Source: Acridotheres tristis (taxonomy: Eukaryota; Chordata; Aves; Passeriformes; Sturnidae). Taken from it: a stretch of DNA of 64,000 nucleotides. The position numbers and the translations under genes were made by a program. Shown piece by piece: positions 1 through 13,230 of this stretch (the first letter of the stretch is position 1; each line of letters starts with the position of its first letter). The stretch spans positions 21,223,736 through 21,287,735 of the forward strand of contig CM072893.1 in the NCBI GenBank assembly GCA_037013685.1. Reading direction: 5' to 3'. The notes beneath the pieces are model-generated. The model was given only the letters and a program-made list of their open reading frames with translations. It ran no database searches and was not told where the DNA came from.

Positions 1-3000
1 GTACAGCATTTTTAGTTTTGCAGAAGCAGAGCATTTTCCATGTTGCTTCCTGCAGACATGAACTATACAGAGTTCATAAACAGGAAAGTGTACTGTGCAG
101 AAATGTGAAGATGATGAATGGTTTTTATGTGCTGTTAATGCTTGGTTTCAGATTAATTTATTCAGACTGAAATGCATTTCAGTTCATTATTTCATTTTAA
201 AGTGATGAAGAAGATCTTTCCTTTTTCGAGGCCCCCTAAAGGAGTAATTACAAGGGCAAAGGGTGACATGATATGTTTAATAAATATCCCTGTATGTGTG
301 ACTGCTGAACATCTTCAAAGGCATACAGAAAAAATCATGTAAAAGATCAAGATTGCCTAGATTCTCCCAGTTGCTGTATTTGGTATTGAGAAGTCTGAAG
401 TTCTAATCCATCCTGAGATGGATTCAAGGCTTTTCCTTCCATTCCCAGTGAAACAGTAATGGAAAATTCTTTCTTTAAGCTCACCCTGCTGCCTAACAGC
501 TGGCACATTTTTCCCCATCTGTCTGTAGCACTGCAGTGATGTGTCTGTCTCACAAACACCGAGCTGCTCTTTCTCTAGGAGAGCTAAGGAGCACTTTTCC
601 CTCTTTAGCAGGTCCGTGTATTTCAGTGTGATCACTGCCTTGCAGCGAGGGAAAATGTGCAGGACCACTACCTGACCCACAGAAACAGAAATTGTACAAA
701 GGTTCTGTCACTACAGGAATATATTTGCACTGTAAAAGTAACTATGTAAACCATATTTTGTGCTGTACAATCAGATTCTGTGATGTTATTCTTGCAGCTA
801 CTCCTGAGTTAATGTAAAACCTACTCCAAATGTGTTTTGTTGAAGTAACATTTGGCATTTAAATAGCCAAGATAAGTGTCAAGAGGTGTTTCTGTTCCAC
901 ATATTTTTTACTTTAGGACTTTTTTTTTTTTTCCAAGGTAATTTAATTGTTAAAAACCCCTTTAATTCCCATGTTAAAATTGTATCATTCTTCAGAAAAG
1001 TGGGAATGACTCTACAGCTTCTATACTTCAGATGCACTTTTCTTTATATTTAATTGTTTTCAATTTTTATTCACAAAAATACAAGCCTATGATATTTCAG
1101 ATGTATGTACTTCCGGAAAAAAAATTGATTAAAAAAATTAATAGCTCATTATTGGCTTGCTGTTTCTTAAAGAACATAATACCACACGTTTACATTGCAG
1201 GAGTAAATAATTTATGGTAAATTCCTTAAGGCATTATCAAACTGTGTGAATTTGTGTATCTGATCAAATATTTATTAGTTGCAGTCTCTTCCTACACTGA
1301 TTTTTCTTTTCATTTATTGCTCTAGGCCTTACTGCAAAACTCTTAGGTGATACTCATGGGCATGTGCCCCCAAAAGAAAGGCAATCATTGAAATGCCCAT
1401 CTTCAAAACAGCAGAATGTATGAATATTAATTTTTGTGGGGACTTTTTTTTAAAGTAAACAGACACACTATTTGATTATCTTTTATATCTCATTTACTTG
1501 ATCTATATTAAAATTAAACAGAAACAAACTTTCATCATCTAACCTGCTAATAGATTTTAATTTTGATTGAGTGGTGTCCCAAGATTTTATACGTATATTT
1601 TTATTTTTTATACTTCCATTTAAGCTCTTATTGTGGTATAATCCTACAGAAAGTGATCTGATTCTTCATTTATGGTTTACATTCTCTTAGAGGTCTGCTC
1701 TCTATTGTTCTCTTTTTCTATAAACATGTTAGATATGGAATGAGTCCATTGCACTCAAGTGGTCTGAAACTTTGGAACCAGTAAATTCAATAACTCATAG
1801 TTAAATAAAAATGAAATGTCAATAAAAAAAAGAAATGTGTGCAAACTTCCCCACCACTCTCAGTTTCAACATTTAACTGTTTCTTTCTAAAATGTTTATT
1901 CCAGGTTTTACTTTGTCATATTGGATAGCTTCATAGGACAGAGAACTCTCTTCTGGGCTGTGATCAGTTATGCTTTGCAACAGGACTTTGCTTCTCTGAG
2001 CACCACACAGCAAGTTGTCAGGATCTCTTCTATAATTTGAACATCTATACCACTACTTGAAAATTGATTGAAAGAAAAAAGAATACTGGTTTTGCTCAGG
2101 AAAGTAACATGTCCTTAATTTTCCTACATTTGTCTAGAGGCATAAGAAGCTCTGGAGTAACCAGTTTTCAATAGTTCCACCCATAGGAAATGACATGTAG
2201 ATAGGGAAGATCAGAGGCACTATCTTCTTATTCCATTCTCTTTAATGCTCCTCATAGATTCTCATCTTACCTCGGAGGATATAGGCCAAAATAAACCATG
2301 AAAACATTGTGTAAATAATACTCTTTATAATATCCCATGTTCTCTTAAATAGAGACATCTTCAGAAGTAAGTTAAATTGACAGACTGCTGCAGAATGCAA
2401 ACAAATGCACGCAGGAAAAATAATCCTGAGTTATGCTTACAAGAATTTACATTACATAAAGGAAAACAGGGAGAAATTCTTGGGATATTGCAAAGACACC
2501 GACTTGTGAGAGCTATGCATTATTTAGATTCATACAAACAGATGAAGAGGTGCTTATGCTAAGCCTGTGATGAGCCCTAGGCATCCTTGACAATTATGAA
2601 TAAGCATAAGCATCATAAAGAATGAAGCACCCTGCAGCATTCACTGCCATCCACAGCAACAGGAAACAAAGAAACCAAGTCCCTTGTCTCCTTCTAAAGG
2701 GGAATTTTGGTGCTGGACCACAGGATGTGTATAATATTGGTTATTTCATTACTGGAATTTTCTTTATGATAGACAGATGGATGGATGGATGGAGGAATGT
2801 ATCCCCTGTGTGTGTACATATAGCCTTGTATGAAATGTGAGGGAAATAATGTTCTGCATTTCCATAGTTCAGTAGGAGTAAACAAGAAAGGTCTAATAAA
2901 TAATCACTGACTGATACCTTTTTATAGCTACATCAACAATATCTGACCTGATACTCCAACTTTTAATGTTTTTTTTTTCTTATCAATCAAACATACATAT

Positions 3001-6000
3001 AGACAATTGATATAATAATAAGAAATTTAACATTAGTCCCAAGATTCCTTAATGATACATCAAGGATAAAGAGCTCTAGTCTACAATAATAAGTCAGCTT
3101 GGAGAAAAAAAAAAATTAAAATTTAAATTGTTAATAAAGCAATAGTCATGCTTATATTATTACACAAGTTTGGCCCTGGACACTGGTATAAAGGGGGCAG
3201 TATTTAGGTAATTAAGTGGTTCTGTGTTTCAGATTCTGAATTATTTATGTCTGATAAACCATTGAAATCAGTGAAGATTTTCCCCAGCACTGGGCAAATA
3301 TCTAAAGTGTTGGAGGTTTTTAATCAGGAAGCTGGAAGGAATTAACTTCATTAGGAGAATGTTTCCCTTCTATTGCTTAGCAGCAGTTCAAAGTTATACA
3401 GAGCAAAATATTCTGTCACTCTGTCCTGAGGAGTGCTTCTGTGTGCTGCTCCTTTTCCCTTCTTTGCTCTTTCCTTCTAAGTTCTGAGAAAAGACATGAA
3501 GGAGCCATGTGATGTTTAACATGAGTGCATGAGGTAAGAGAGATGTGATTTTCTGTTTATTTGATTCAGACAGGTTTGGATTTTGATGTGCATTTGGAGA
3601 AGGGTAACTGCTGCACACAACTTCAAAAAGTGTCTGTTAAAATGATTACTCTACTTTCATCTAAGTACATATCTGTATTTGAAAGCCATACGGAACGAGA
3701 TTCAAGTTTTTGTAAATTATTACCTGTTTAGTTAAAGCAGCCAAGTATAAATATTTGTAATAAAATACTAGGATTTAAACATTTGGTAGATCTGTTTATA
3801 TTTCATGAAGTGTGCTATAATTTTGTAAACTAAGCTGAATTTAATTCCAACATCCTTAGTTTCTTTCTTTTTTTTCTCCAGAGATGTCAATGTGCTTTGT
3901 TTTTCATACAGAGATGGAGAGATGATAACTAAATTACTTCCTCTACCTGTTTACATATGATACCTGGTCTCTAGGCAGACTACTTAAGGATTTACAGGGA
4001 AAGTTTCAAAGGTAGGAATTGCAATTAGGTATCTAACAGAACTGAGAAAACCCCAAGAACTCTGTTATAGAAATTGATAGAACATTTGCTTTTCCATAAA
4101 GAAAATGCAAATAAATTCATTTGTTTGTATTTTCTAATATGAGCTCATGTTTCTAGTGAATTCTATCCAGTAAAAATGGTTTCACACTGAAAGGTTACCT
4201 TTATTCATACAGTTATAATTATAGAAGAAGCCTAAATAAGATGAGGGAAAATGTAGACTGTGTGATTGTAGATGCTTTAGTTAAAGTGAAGAAATGCAGA
4301 GATGAGCACTCTTATCTCAACATTGGCAATTGTATTCATTTACAATCACATGATGATTCATCATTGTTTTGAGGATTAAATCTCATCTTGCAAATGCTGT
4401 TAAACTTTTTGAATTTAAATAATGGTGATTGTTATATGAGTGGTACAAGGAATGTGACAATATTTCATACAGAGATGGGTTTAGATTTTTTATTAATGTT
4501 ATCTTTTTTAATCACACTTGCACTTTCATTGGGAAACATTTTTGAGAGCAAAGCAATAATAAATTCCACTTTATTTGCTAGAACTGTGTGTTTATCCTGT
4601 GAAAGGAGAAAAACTATGTTGGAGGAAGACAGTGGAGTTCCCTGGGACTTTCTTCCCTCACCACTTTTAATTGAATCAAAGAGGAAATAGGAAATTGGGA
4701 TAATGAAGACACTCGCTGTTCCAAAATAGAGGGCAACAGGCAATGTGGAAGTTACAGGACTAACCATGTGCATTTATAGCTCCCATTGGGGGAGTCTCCT
4801 GAATTATCCGTTTTCTGATCATTCCTGGAAGCATTCCTAGAAGAAATACGAAGAGAACAGGATTGATTCTGTACCTTTTTCACTGTTCTGGCAGCAGAAA
4901 AGAAATGGAGAGCTGAACTAACTGGCCATATCCTTAGCTGACCAAAGTTTTGCCAAGAGGTGTTGTAGGTACAACTGTTCTGGCATTCCCCAGCTTGTGG
5001 TGAGATTAGGAATAAATTATGAAGAACGTTATGCTAGGGGCTGGTATAGTAGAAGGTCAGAAGAATGTCTGATGTCTTTTCCTGTTTGGAGTGTGAGGCA
5101 GACCTAGGGTCCTTGCCCCGAATCCTTCCTGGCTTTCTGCAGCAGGTCTGTGGGCTTCGGGTAATAAGGCTGGTCTGACAAATTGCAGTCAAAGTAGCTA
5201 GGACAAATCAGTAACTTTTGTTTTCTGCAAGTGAACTGAACTTTATTCAAAAAATTTGCTACAGTTCTTAGAACAAGAGACATAGAGAATTTTAAACAAA
5301 GATTGAGTTGTCTGGGTATTACAGATCCTATAATATATATAACAATATAGCAGAAGTCACAGTTAGGAAGATGTGCTGAAAGCCCAGGTGTAAGGTAATA
5401 TACTAACCAGCTTTTGTTTTCTCATCATTCTCTCCTCTAAAATATGATGCCCTGTCATGTTTCAGGTTTTCTTGTGGTGATGGTGGTTTCTCTGTGAATT
5501 CTTACTATTTCAATTCAATTGTACTTTCATTCTGTAAAGAAGCATCCCATGTTGGTACTTCTGCTGGTTAATTGAAAACTTCCTTCTTGGCAATGTATAG
5601 GTGACTGAATAATTTTGGAAGAGTCACACAGCACAATGCAAGGCTCATATATCTGTACTTGTTCTGAACTGGTAATCCTGGGTGACAGAAGTCCTTTAAA
5701 TATAATTTCTATTCCAGGAAGAAAGCAGCAGTATAATATGAGGACAGAATATTTACTCGCCTCAGCACTGATTATGCAATTCTTAAAACACAAGTTACTG
5801 TCTGTATACTTAAGTATATTCTAAATGCAGCAGCACAGTTCACTGGGCCTAAAACTCTATTGTCAGGCATTCAGAGATGCCCTGTGAAATATTTAAACTT
5901 GTTTGTGATGATGTATTACATTGCATATAGAGGTAAACTATTCTTAAATCTTTCAGGAGAATATACATTCGGTCCCAGTTTATTCTTTCATTGTGAATTT

Positions 6001-9000
6001 TGTTTTGATAAAATCACTCTGGTGTATCTTTATTTGTAATATCAGGGGTACTGTGGCTTCAGCTAGCGTCAGAGTTCAGGCAATATAACCAAGTTCGTAT
6101 CTTTGCTTGAAGTGAGAGCTAGAAAGCTAAAAACTCAGAGTGAATGGAAATGTGAATTTATGTAATTAGGAACACGAGCATAGTAACCTTAAATGAAGGT
6201 CATATCCCTACAAGGAGGTTTATAATGAGGGTGACAAGTACACATGCTGCTGAAACATAACCCTCTGAACTGTTCTGCATAGAAGTTGTAATGATTCATT
6301 GGGTTTGTGGTGTTTCTTAATTAATTCAGTGATGGGTGAAATCTCTTGTGTCTTGCTTTTATTGTCTCTTTGTGACATCTGCCATAAAATTATCATCTTG
6401 CAATGTTCCATAGGATCTCCCAGCTATTTTTGGTTCTTGGTAAAATAATTTTCACTGTTGGTCTATATCATTGTCGTCGATTCTTTGAAAAAATTAAATC
6501 ATATTAGTCGTGTAGTGCAGACTCCTAATGCCCAAAACTCGAAGCTGTAATAGAAAACACTGTATAAAATCATCACTTCCCTTAAAGAGAAGATCTGTAT
6601 TGGACAATATTCGACACTTTATGAATTCAATTTATTACTTGTTTACATTCATATGTATCAGATTTGAGTTCACAAACCTGCTTAAGCTACATATTTTCAA
6701 AGGAGCTAAATTGTAATATTGCTGTAGTTAGTGACACAGAGACAGCCATGACATCATACATTTCCTCACAGCAGAATCTGATAATTGGTCACGTTTGATA
6801 TCAGCTTGGAATCAGATAGTTTTAAGACTGAAGGAATACCTTCTGCCTCGTGCAAATCCCATGGAGCACTTACACGAGGTGTAACTGGTATTGTCATATT
6901 TTTGTTTTTTGTGTTGTATGTTAAAGGAGAGGATTTCTGTATTGCAGTCCAGGACTGCAGAAGCAGCAGCAAATGGAGAGTGATTTACAGAAGTAGTCTA
7001 GGAGAATGTTCTCTGACATTTCTAGCCTCAATCAGTTCTGTTCAGTCTTTAGCTCATATTGGTCAGCTGTAGACTCCTCTGCAAAAGGAAGGTCACAGCT
7101 GCTGCAGACCCAGGTTACCTGTGAGATTTCAGTCCAGTGCTGGGGAAGATCAATGCCAACATCTGTCTGTAGCCATCAGGCCACTGCAGGAACACACAGC
7201 TTCCAGTAAATCAGGCTCTTAAGGGCTCTTTCATTTTTACGTAATTTTTCACTATGTGGTACAGACATCTTCAGGTTTTGGTTTTTTTTAAACATCTTCA
7301 GGTATTTTTTTAGGGTATTGCTTGATGAATGGGAGTGGTAAAAGTCTTGCAATTTTGCTACATATCACTCCCTTTGCTGGGAATTATTGGTGGCTCAGTT
7401 GAGATTTACCAGTGAAGTCTGTGTTTTCCTTTCTTTGCTAAGTTCCAGTGAGCCTAAACCACTTTGCGTTGAAACCCATGAGGAGTCACATTTCCTCTCA
7501 CGAGTCCTGCATTACCTGTGAAAGAGTAACAACTTTCTTAGTTTCTTGCTCCAAATGACTTGTGATTTTCCTAGCGAACTATTAATTGGTAACATCACAT
7601 AAAGTTTTGAAATTGTGGATGTAGGCTAATCACTGATATTCCTTTACTAATCACATTTTTCTCCTTCCCCAACAAAGCCAAGCTTCTTTTTTCACTTGAC
7701 TCGCATTTAAATCACTGCTTTATAACAATTTGATCTTTTTTTTTCAGCACTTTCTTTCACAATCCACTGTTATGTTCTAGTTGCTGTGCTACTACTAGTG
7801 TCCTAGAATTGTATCAGGTCAGTCCTTTCAATCCTTCTCTGTGTTTACAGATTCACTGATAGTAAATATTTGGGGTAGAATTTCCAATTTAGATTTTTTA
7901 AATGGTCCAAAGAAATCAGAAATTCTGAAGAGAATAGTGTGAGAAGTAGATGTCTAACATAAAGGTATATTAAGTAGTAAGAAGATTAATAAAAATGGCA
8001 AAGTTTATTCAGCAGGAATATGTCTTATACATTGTTGGGAAGGATTATGGATGTCTTTTATACTTGGCAGAAAGAATGGTTATGAGTCAGGCCTGACTGT
8101 AAGGTTTTATGCATGTGCAAGTTTCTTTAAGAAAACCAATTGAGAATGGAAACTTCATTAAAATGACAGCTTTTTTTAATCAGTCCCCTTCACAGCTGCC
8201 TTATTCTAAAGGGTACGAGAATGATAGCTGACCTTCTGGATATAGAAATGACATTTAAAAATATTAAACAGTACAGATTAATCCAGTTATAAAAGGAAAA
8301 CACATTATATCATTCCTTTATCATTGGCATTACTGTTTTGCAGTGATAACCTGTCTCAGTTGAAATCCGTGGGAATTTACAATTGATTTTAACTCAGGAA
8401 AATGTGCCATCTCCTGACATGGGAGAAAGGCTGACTGAAGAGCTTAAGGTGTCTGTACAGTTTTATTTTTGGAAAGTATGCAAATAGACTTCCTGAGGTA
8501 TTTGAACAAAACTAATGTATACTGGGCCTGATTTCTGTTACTGCTGTATGCTGCTTTCCCACACTGTGGTTCCAAGGATGTGAGCTTGGCAAGTGGGAGG
8601 CAGAGATTTGAATTTACAGCAGCTAAGGAGAACAAACCCCCAGTTTTTCTGCTTTTGAACAGATTAGCCTAATTTATGAGTTGTATTGAAAAAGGCAGGT
8701 ATCATCAGCCAGCTAATCTTCAGAAGAAGGGAGTCCCAACTAATTAAGTGCCTGTCTTCAAATAATTCATTCCAGTGTGCAGAGGATGCATGTTTGAAGG
8801 TCCTTAATATGCTGTGCTGTCACTGGTACATTTGGTGGCTTTTTTGGCTCATTGCTATGCTCATAGTGCTTTATTGGCTAGAACTGGATATCTCCACCCC
8901 CACGACCCCTTTCACAGAGTGGTTTTTTTGTCTGCTAGTCTACTGAGGCTTTTTCTGTCTTTATTTACTTCTGAGGGGAACCTGGGTACCTAACTTCCCT

Positions 9001-12000
9001 GGATCATCTTGCAAACCCTTGGATCAACCCAGTAGAATTAGCCACCTAAGTTTTTGCTGCTGCTTAAACTGGATATACTATGCCCCTTTCTTTTTATCCT
9101 AAGTTAATACACTTGATTTTCAGGAAACTGTTTTTTCACTGTCTATTGCTACATTTGTTTTTTTAAAAAACAAACAAAAAACTCCCAGAAAAAAAAAATT
9201 ATATATTAATATTCTTTTATTCTTGTGGGGGCTGGAAGTAAGTCAGCTGAACATGATAATCACAATTGATGTGGTAGTAACAGTTGTCCAAGGTTTGGTC
9301 TAAAATTAGAAAAATAAGCTGGAATCAGTCCTTTGATTTTCGTCCCTGCTGCATTAATGGTGTTAGTGCTGTCACAAGTTCATTTATAACAGAGACAGGG
9401 GCTGTTGGAAAAATTCTAGCAGAACTTTTCTATCAGACAGTATTAGTTTGTCAGGAAAACATGGAAATGTAGTTTTTTAGTGAAACCAGATAAATCCTGT
9501 GCAGTTTCCCAACAGTTCACCTGACCTCATTGTGTCTGTGGTAGCCCATGGGAAATTGCAGACCTAGGGACTGTGGGTTATTGAGATTCCCAGATAACAG
9601 ACTACTTTTAGTTTTCCAATCACAGAAGAAAAATCCACATTTCTTTTAAGTCCCCAGCAGTTTTAAATGGGAGTACTTTTTGCAACCTAAAATATTTTAA
9701 ACTAAATATATTTTAGATTCTAGAATATGAAATCTCTTTACCTAAAGGAGAACTGTGGGGTTTTTTTCTGCAACGAGGTTTTTTGTTTGTTTTCTTTGCT
9801 TTTTTCCCAAAACTGTTAAGTGTGGGAAAAAAAGCTGTTGTTTTTTATCCCTGTAATAGATAGGTTTTAATTTTTGACAGACCACTGTGCTAGCCAAGTT
9901 AACCTATCAGAATCTTGTAACTACCTCCTTCATGCTGTCCTTTATAATTACAATCATCACCATCAGTTTTGTGAGCTTGAAAATGTGCAGGGATTTTTGC
10001 TGGATCTCCTCCCACCGATTGTGTCTAACAGTATCTTTCAGCAGGCATTGAACAAAGAGCATGGTAGCAGTCTCACTGTACAGAAGTCTGCATTTTGCTA
10101 AAATGTGCCTTAACAAAAATTGAAAAGAGCATTATCTTTTCCTCTCTTGCTTCTGTAATGTAGTTTTTTACTAAGCTGGTGCTCAGGAAAAAAACCTGAT
10201 AAGAGTATGAACTGCTCTTGCTTTACAACTGCAGTACTAGCAAGAAGAAAAAGAAATTCCTGTGCTTTTTATGCAGTTTCTGTTAATGACAAATGCATCA
10301 ATGAGTGTATTGAAGGTTTCATTTCAGTAGTTGAATCAGCTGATAAATCATGGAAATTTTTTTAAGTATGAATGTAATTACAAGCAATTCTGAGCAGTAG
10401 GAAACAGGAGTAGGATTTGTCAGAATCTAAGCCCACAAATTGTTAAATTGTAGTTCTATCAACTTCAATTTATAAGAAATTTTAAGCCCGTGGACGTCAG
10501 TGTATGCAATGTAAATTACCTCAGTGTAAAAACTGAGCTGGATTTTTTCATTTCCTCAGTTTTCTATAAAAACCATTGTACCATTGCAGAATATAACACA
10601 TTATTGATTTGAGTTTCTCTGCTACCCATTCAGCACCAAGCCAGCAGAGTGCCATAGTGGCAGCTGGTCATAGCATCATATGTCCATTATTCCTTTTACT
10701 GTCGGTCCTAAAAGGAGGCCTATTTATGCCTTTAATAGCAGATTCAGTCATTTTTGCTCAGCAAATACAGAGAGTTTAAACTATTCTAAGATTGGCATAA
10801 TAGTTTTGGATTTCTAAGACTTTCCCACTTCAAAATCTACCCATTTATTACAATGAGCAATTACACAATGATTTCAGTATCTTGGCTTGAGACATTTTTC
10901 AAACTAGCAAAGCCTTGCTCCATACACATATTTTTCTATACATGTGTGTGTATGGGTACCTTTTTAAAATTTTGCATAATTAATTAATGCACAGTAATTA
11001 ATAACTTGTAAACAAGCTATGGCAGTTATAGTCATTGCAGCAGAGATGACAGAGTTCTGTTGCTGCGCTTGGCTTTTTGGCCTAAAGCCATTTAAAATTA
11101 GTTAATGGAATTAGATTTTTCACCCTGGTATTTAAGCATGATAAATTTTCCCATTAAAGATGCCTGACATTCTCCTGTGACAGCTGAGTGACGTAAGCCT
11201 CTGCCCTCTGGTGGCAGATCAGGTTGATGAAGTAAGCGGTGATTGCAGAGATTTTCTTCAAGTGTCTCTTTTCTTTTCCATAGCATCTCCATAAAACAAT
11301 AAAAAGTTTCAAGAGTTCAGCTCTGCAGAAGCAGAAATCTTCACCTAGTTCCTAATGGAATCAGGCCCATAGGGAGAAAATGACTGGTGTTTCTGATTCA
11401 TCTCTGCTATTCAAACTGTGCTTTGAAGACTGGTATTTTCAAATGTAAGGAAAAAAAAGGAGTCTCTATGCCATGGTGATGGGTAAATTCTGCCTGCAAA
11501 AGATGACTCATATTTTCTGCAGCTTACAGCAGACAAATCATCAAATACAGGATTAAGTTGTAACAGTTCAATCCCATCTTCTAAAGATACCAGGAAGAGT
11601 TAAATGAAGGCATATTTAATCAAGGTGTACTTTAATATAAGTGTTAAACAGAGAAAACTAGTGTGTGAATGTCCTCATATTAAAAGGAATCAAAGGAGTA
11701 TAATTTGGACATTCAGGCAAGAAAGAAACTCTTTTCTCCTTCGTTGCCCTAGCAGCAAAGTATTTTTCAATAGTATTTTTCAAGGCACTTACTGATTCAG
11801 CAAATTCTCTTTCCTTTTTCGAGCTTCTGGCATGGCTTGTAGATGGTTCACTGTGAGAAGAGGTATAATAATAGAAAAATGATAGTGGCATGCTGGTGAA
11901 CAGAAGTAGAGAGTCAGGAAGAATTTGTGAAGACAAGCTAAAAAGCTCTGGGTGCATCAAAAGCTATAGGAGGTTATAGTAAATGAGTGATTCTGGTTAA

Positions 12001-12181
12001 AATGTAGAAATACAGAAAAACATAGCAAAGGGAGACTGGAGGTCCAGAGTTTTCTTCTAATTCACTCTTGGAACAAGATCAGAAGGATCATCTTAGCCCC
12101 AATTCAATGTAATAAAAGGCTGAGAAACATTCTGAGGCGAGAGAAAGAAGAAATTAGAAATTATCTGTAAAAGAAATGAAA
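1..12181. other. AT-rich non-coding DNA, no recognised gene
   Basis: No exon, RNA gene or transposon family is recognisable on either strand. Open frames are at most about 100 codons and carry no domain I recognise. Short poly-T and poly-A runs (for example 920-932) and one GATG tetranucleotide repeat (2775-2793) are the only low-complexity features. A somewhat less AT-rich patch at about 10620-10760 has no repeat signature I know and could be unique or conserved sequence. This is intron or intergenic DNA by inference. Confidence 0.7.
2775..2793. repeat. (GATG)n microsatellite
   Basis: Four to five consecutive GATG units, visible directly. Short and probably of no function, but a usable polymorphic marker. 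Confidence 0.8.
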
Positions 12182-12268
12182 TCAAAACAACCCTCCTCCA
12201 AACAAATAACAACAAAATCCACAAAAACGAACAAAAGAATCAAAACAAGCCTCAACCAACCAACCAAA
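12182..12268. repeat. A-rich CAAA/ACCA low-complexity tract
   Basis: About 85 bases consist almost entirely of A and C on the + strand, with irregular CAAA, ACAA and CAAC units and a closing run of CAAC units. It is the first of a cluster of such tracts between 12 and 16 kb. No transposon body is recognisable next to it. Confidence 0.7.
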
Positions 12269-12796
12269 CTACTCCAGGTTCAGCAAGTAGGAAAAAAGTT
12301 CAGGATAAGTATAATGCTATAGTAATATATTTATTTAGTAATGTATTTTATTTTAATTTTGGAACATGACTTAGTCATAGCTCTGAAGTACAGCAATTAG
12401 TTCTGTTTCAATCTGGGGTTCAGTTCTTTAAGATCAGAAATCCTCTCTGATGAGTAAAATGTGACATTCCTGTAGTAGTTGATTGTTTTGAGCTCAGTAG
12501 TGCAGAGATCTCTCCCCCAGATGCTTTAGTGACCACCAAGTGCTGCATGGCTCAACATCACCAAATGTATCCACCATGAAAAACCAAAAAATACCATAAA
12601 ACCGGGTGTTATTCAGATATCAGATTGCTGAATAAAGCTGTCTGTAAGCAAGGTAAAACAAGAAAACAGCTGGAAGCCAAAAGAATAAAAAGTAAAAACA
12701 GGGAAGTAAGAAATACCAGTTCTAAAAGTTTGTAAGGCCAGTTTAACAATGTAATAACTTTTAGGGGGCTTTTTTGGTTGTGGTGGGTTTTTTTTC

Positions 12797-12825
12797 TTTT
12801 TGTTTGTTTGTTTGTTTGTTTGTTG
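12797..12825. repeat. (TTTG)n microsatellite
   Basis: Six consecutive TTTG units, followed by further T/G-rich sequence to about 12870. Visible directly. It creates hydrophobic-looking shadow frames that are not genes. Confidence 0.85.
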
Positions 12826-13146
12826 GTTTCTGGGTTGGTTTTTTGTGTTGTTTTTTTTTGGTAATGTAGCATCTGCTGAATGTCACAGCCAGTCAATACC
12901 AGGGAATATTCTAAGAATCAGTCAACAGAATGCTATTGATTTGGGGACATATGAGGTAAAACAAGAACAAAAGACAAAAGAGAAGACAATAGAAGTTTTG
13001 CCATGTTTTGCAGAATGTGCCATGTGTGTTTTGGCAACTTTAGTATTTCTGTAGTTTGTAATGAATGGCACATTAAATGCCTTCCTATCCAAACTTTTCA
13101 CTCTGTGTTGTAGAATTTAGGACACCTTGACACTAAAATTATTATC

Positions 13147-13230
13147 AAAAAAAGAAAGAAGGAAATAAATAACGAGATAGAAAGAGAGAGAAAAAGGAAG
13201 GAAGATAAAGGAAGAAGGAAAGACAAAGGG
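13147..13230. repeat. Polypurine tract (GA-rich)
   Basis: About 84 bases on the + strand are almost uninterrupted purines (A and G, mainly GAAA, GAAG and GAGA units) with only a few pyrimidine breaks. Long purine strands can form triplex (H-DNA) structures; that is established for mirror-symmetric tracts, but this one is irregular. The complementary strand gives serine/leucine-rich shadow frames with no gene evidence. Confidence 0.8.

Noticed and set aside
4388..4690. 100-codon plus frame with a hydrophobic segment
   Set aside because: The opposite strand is open over the same interval and no family is recognisable; consistent with chance.
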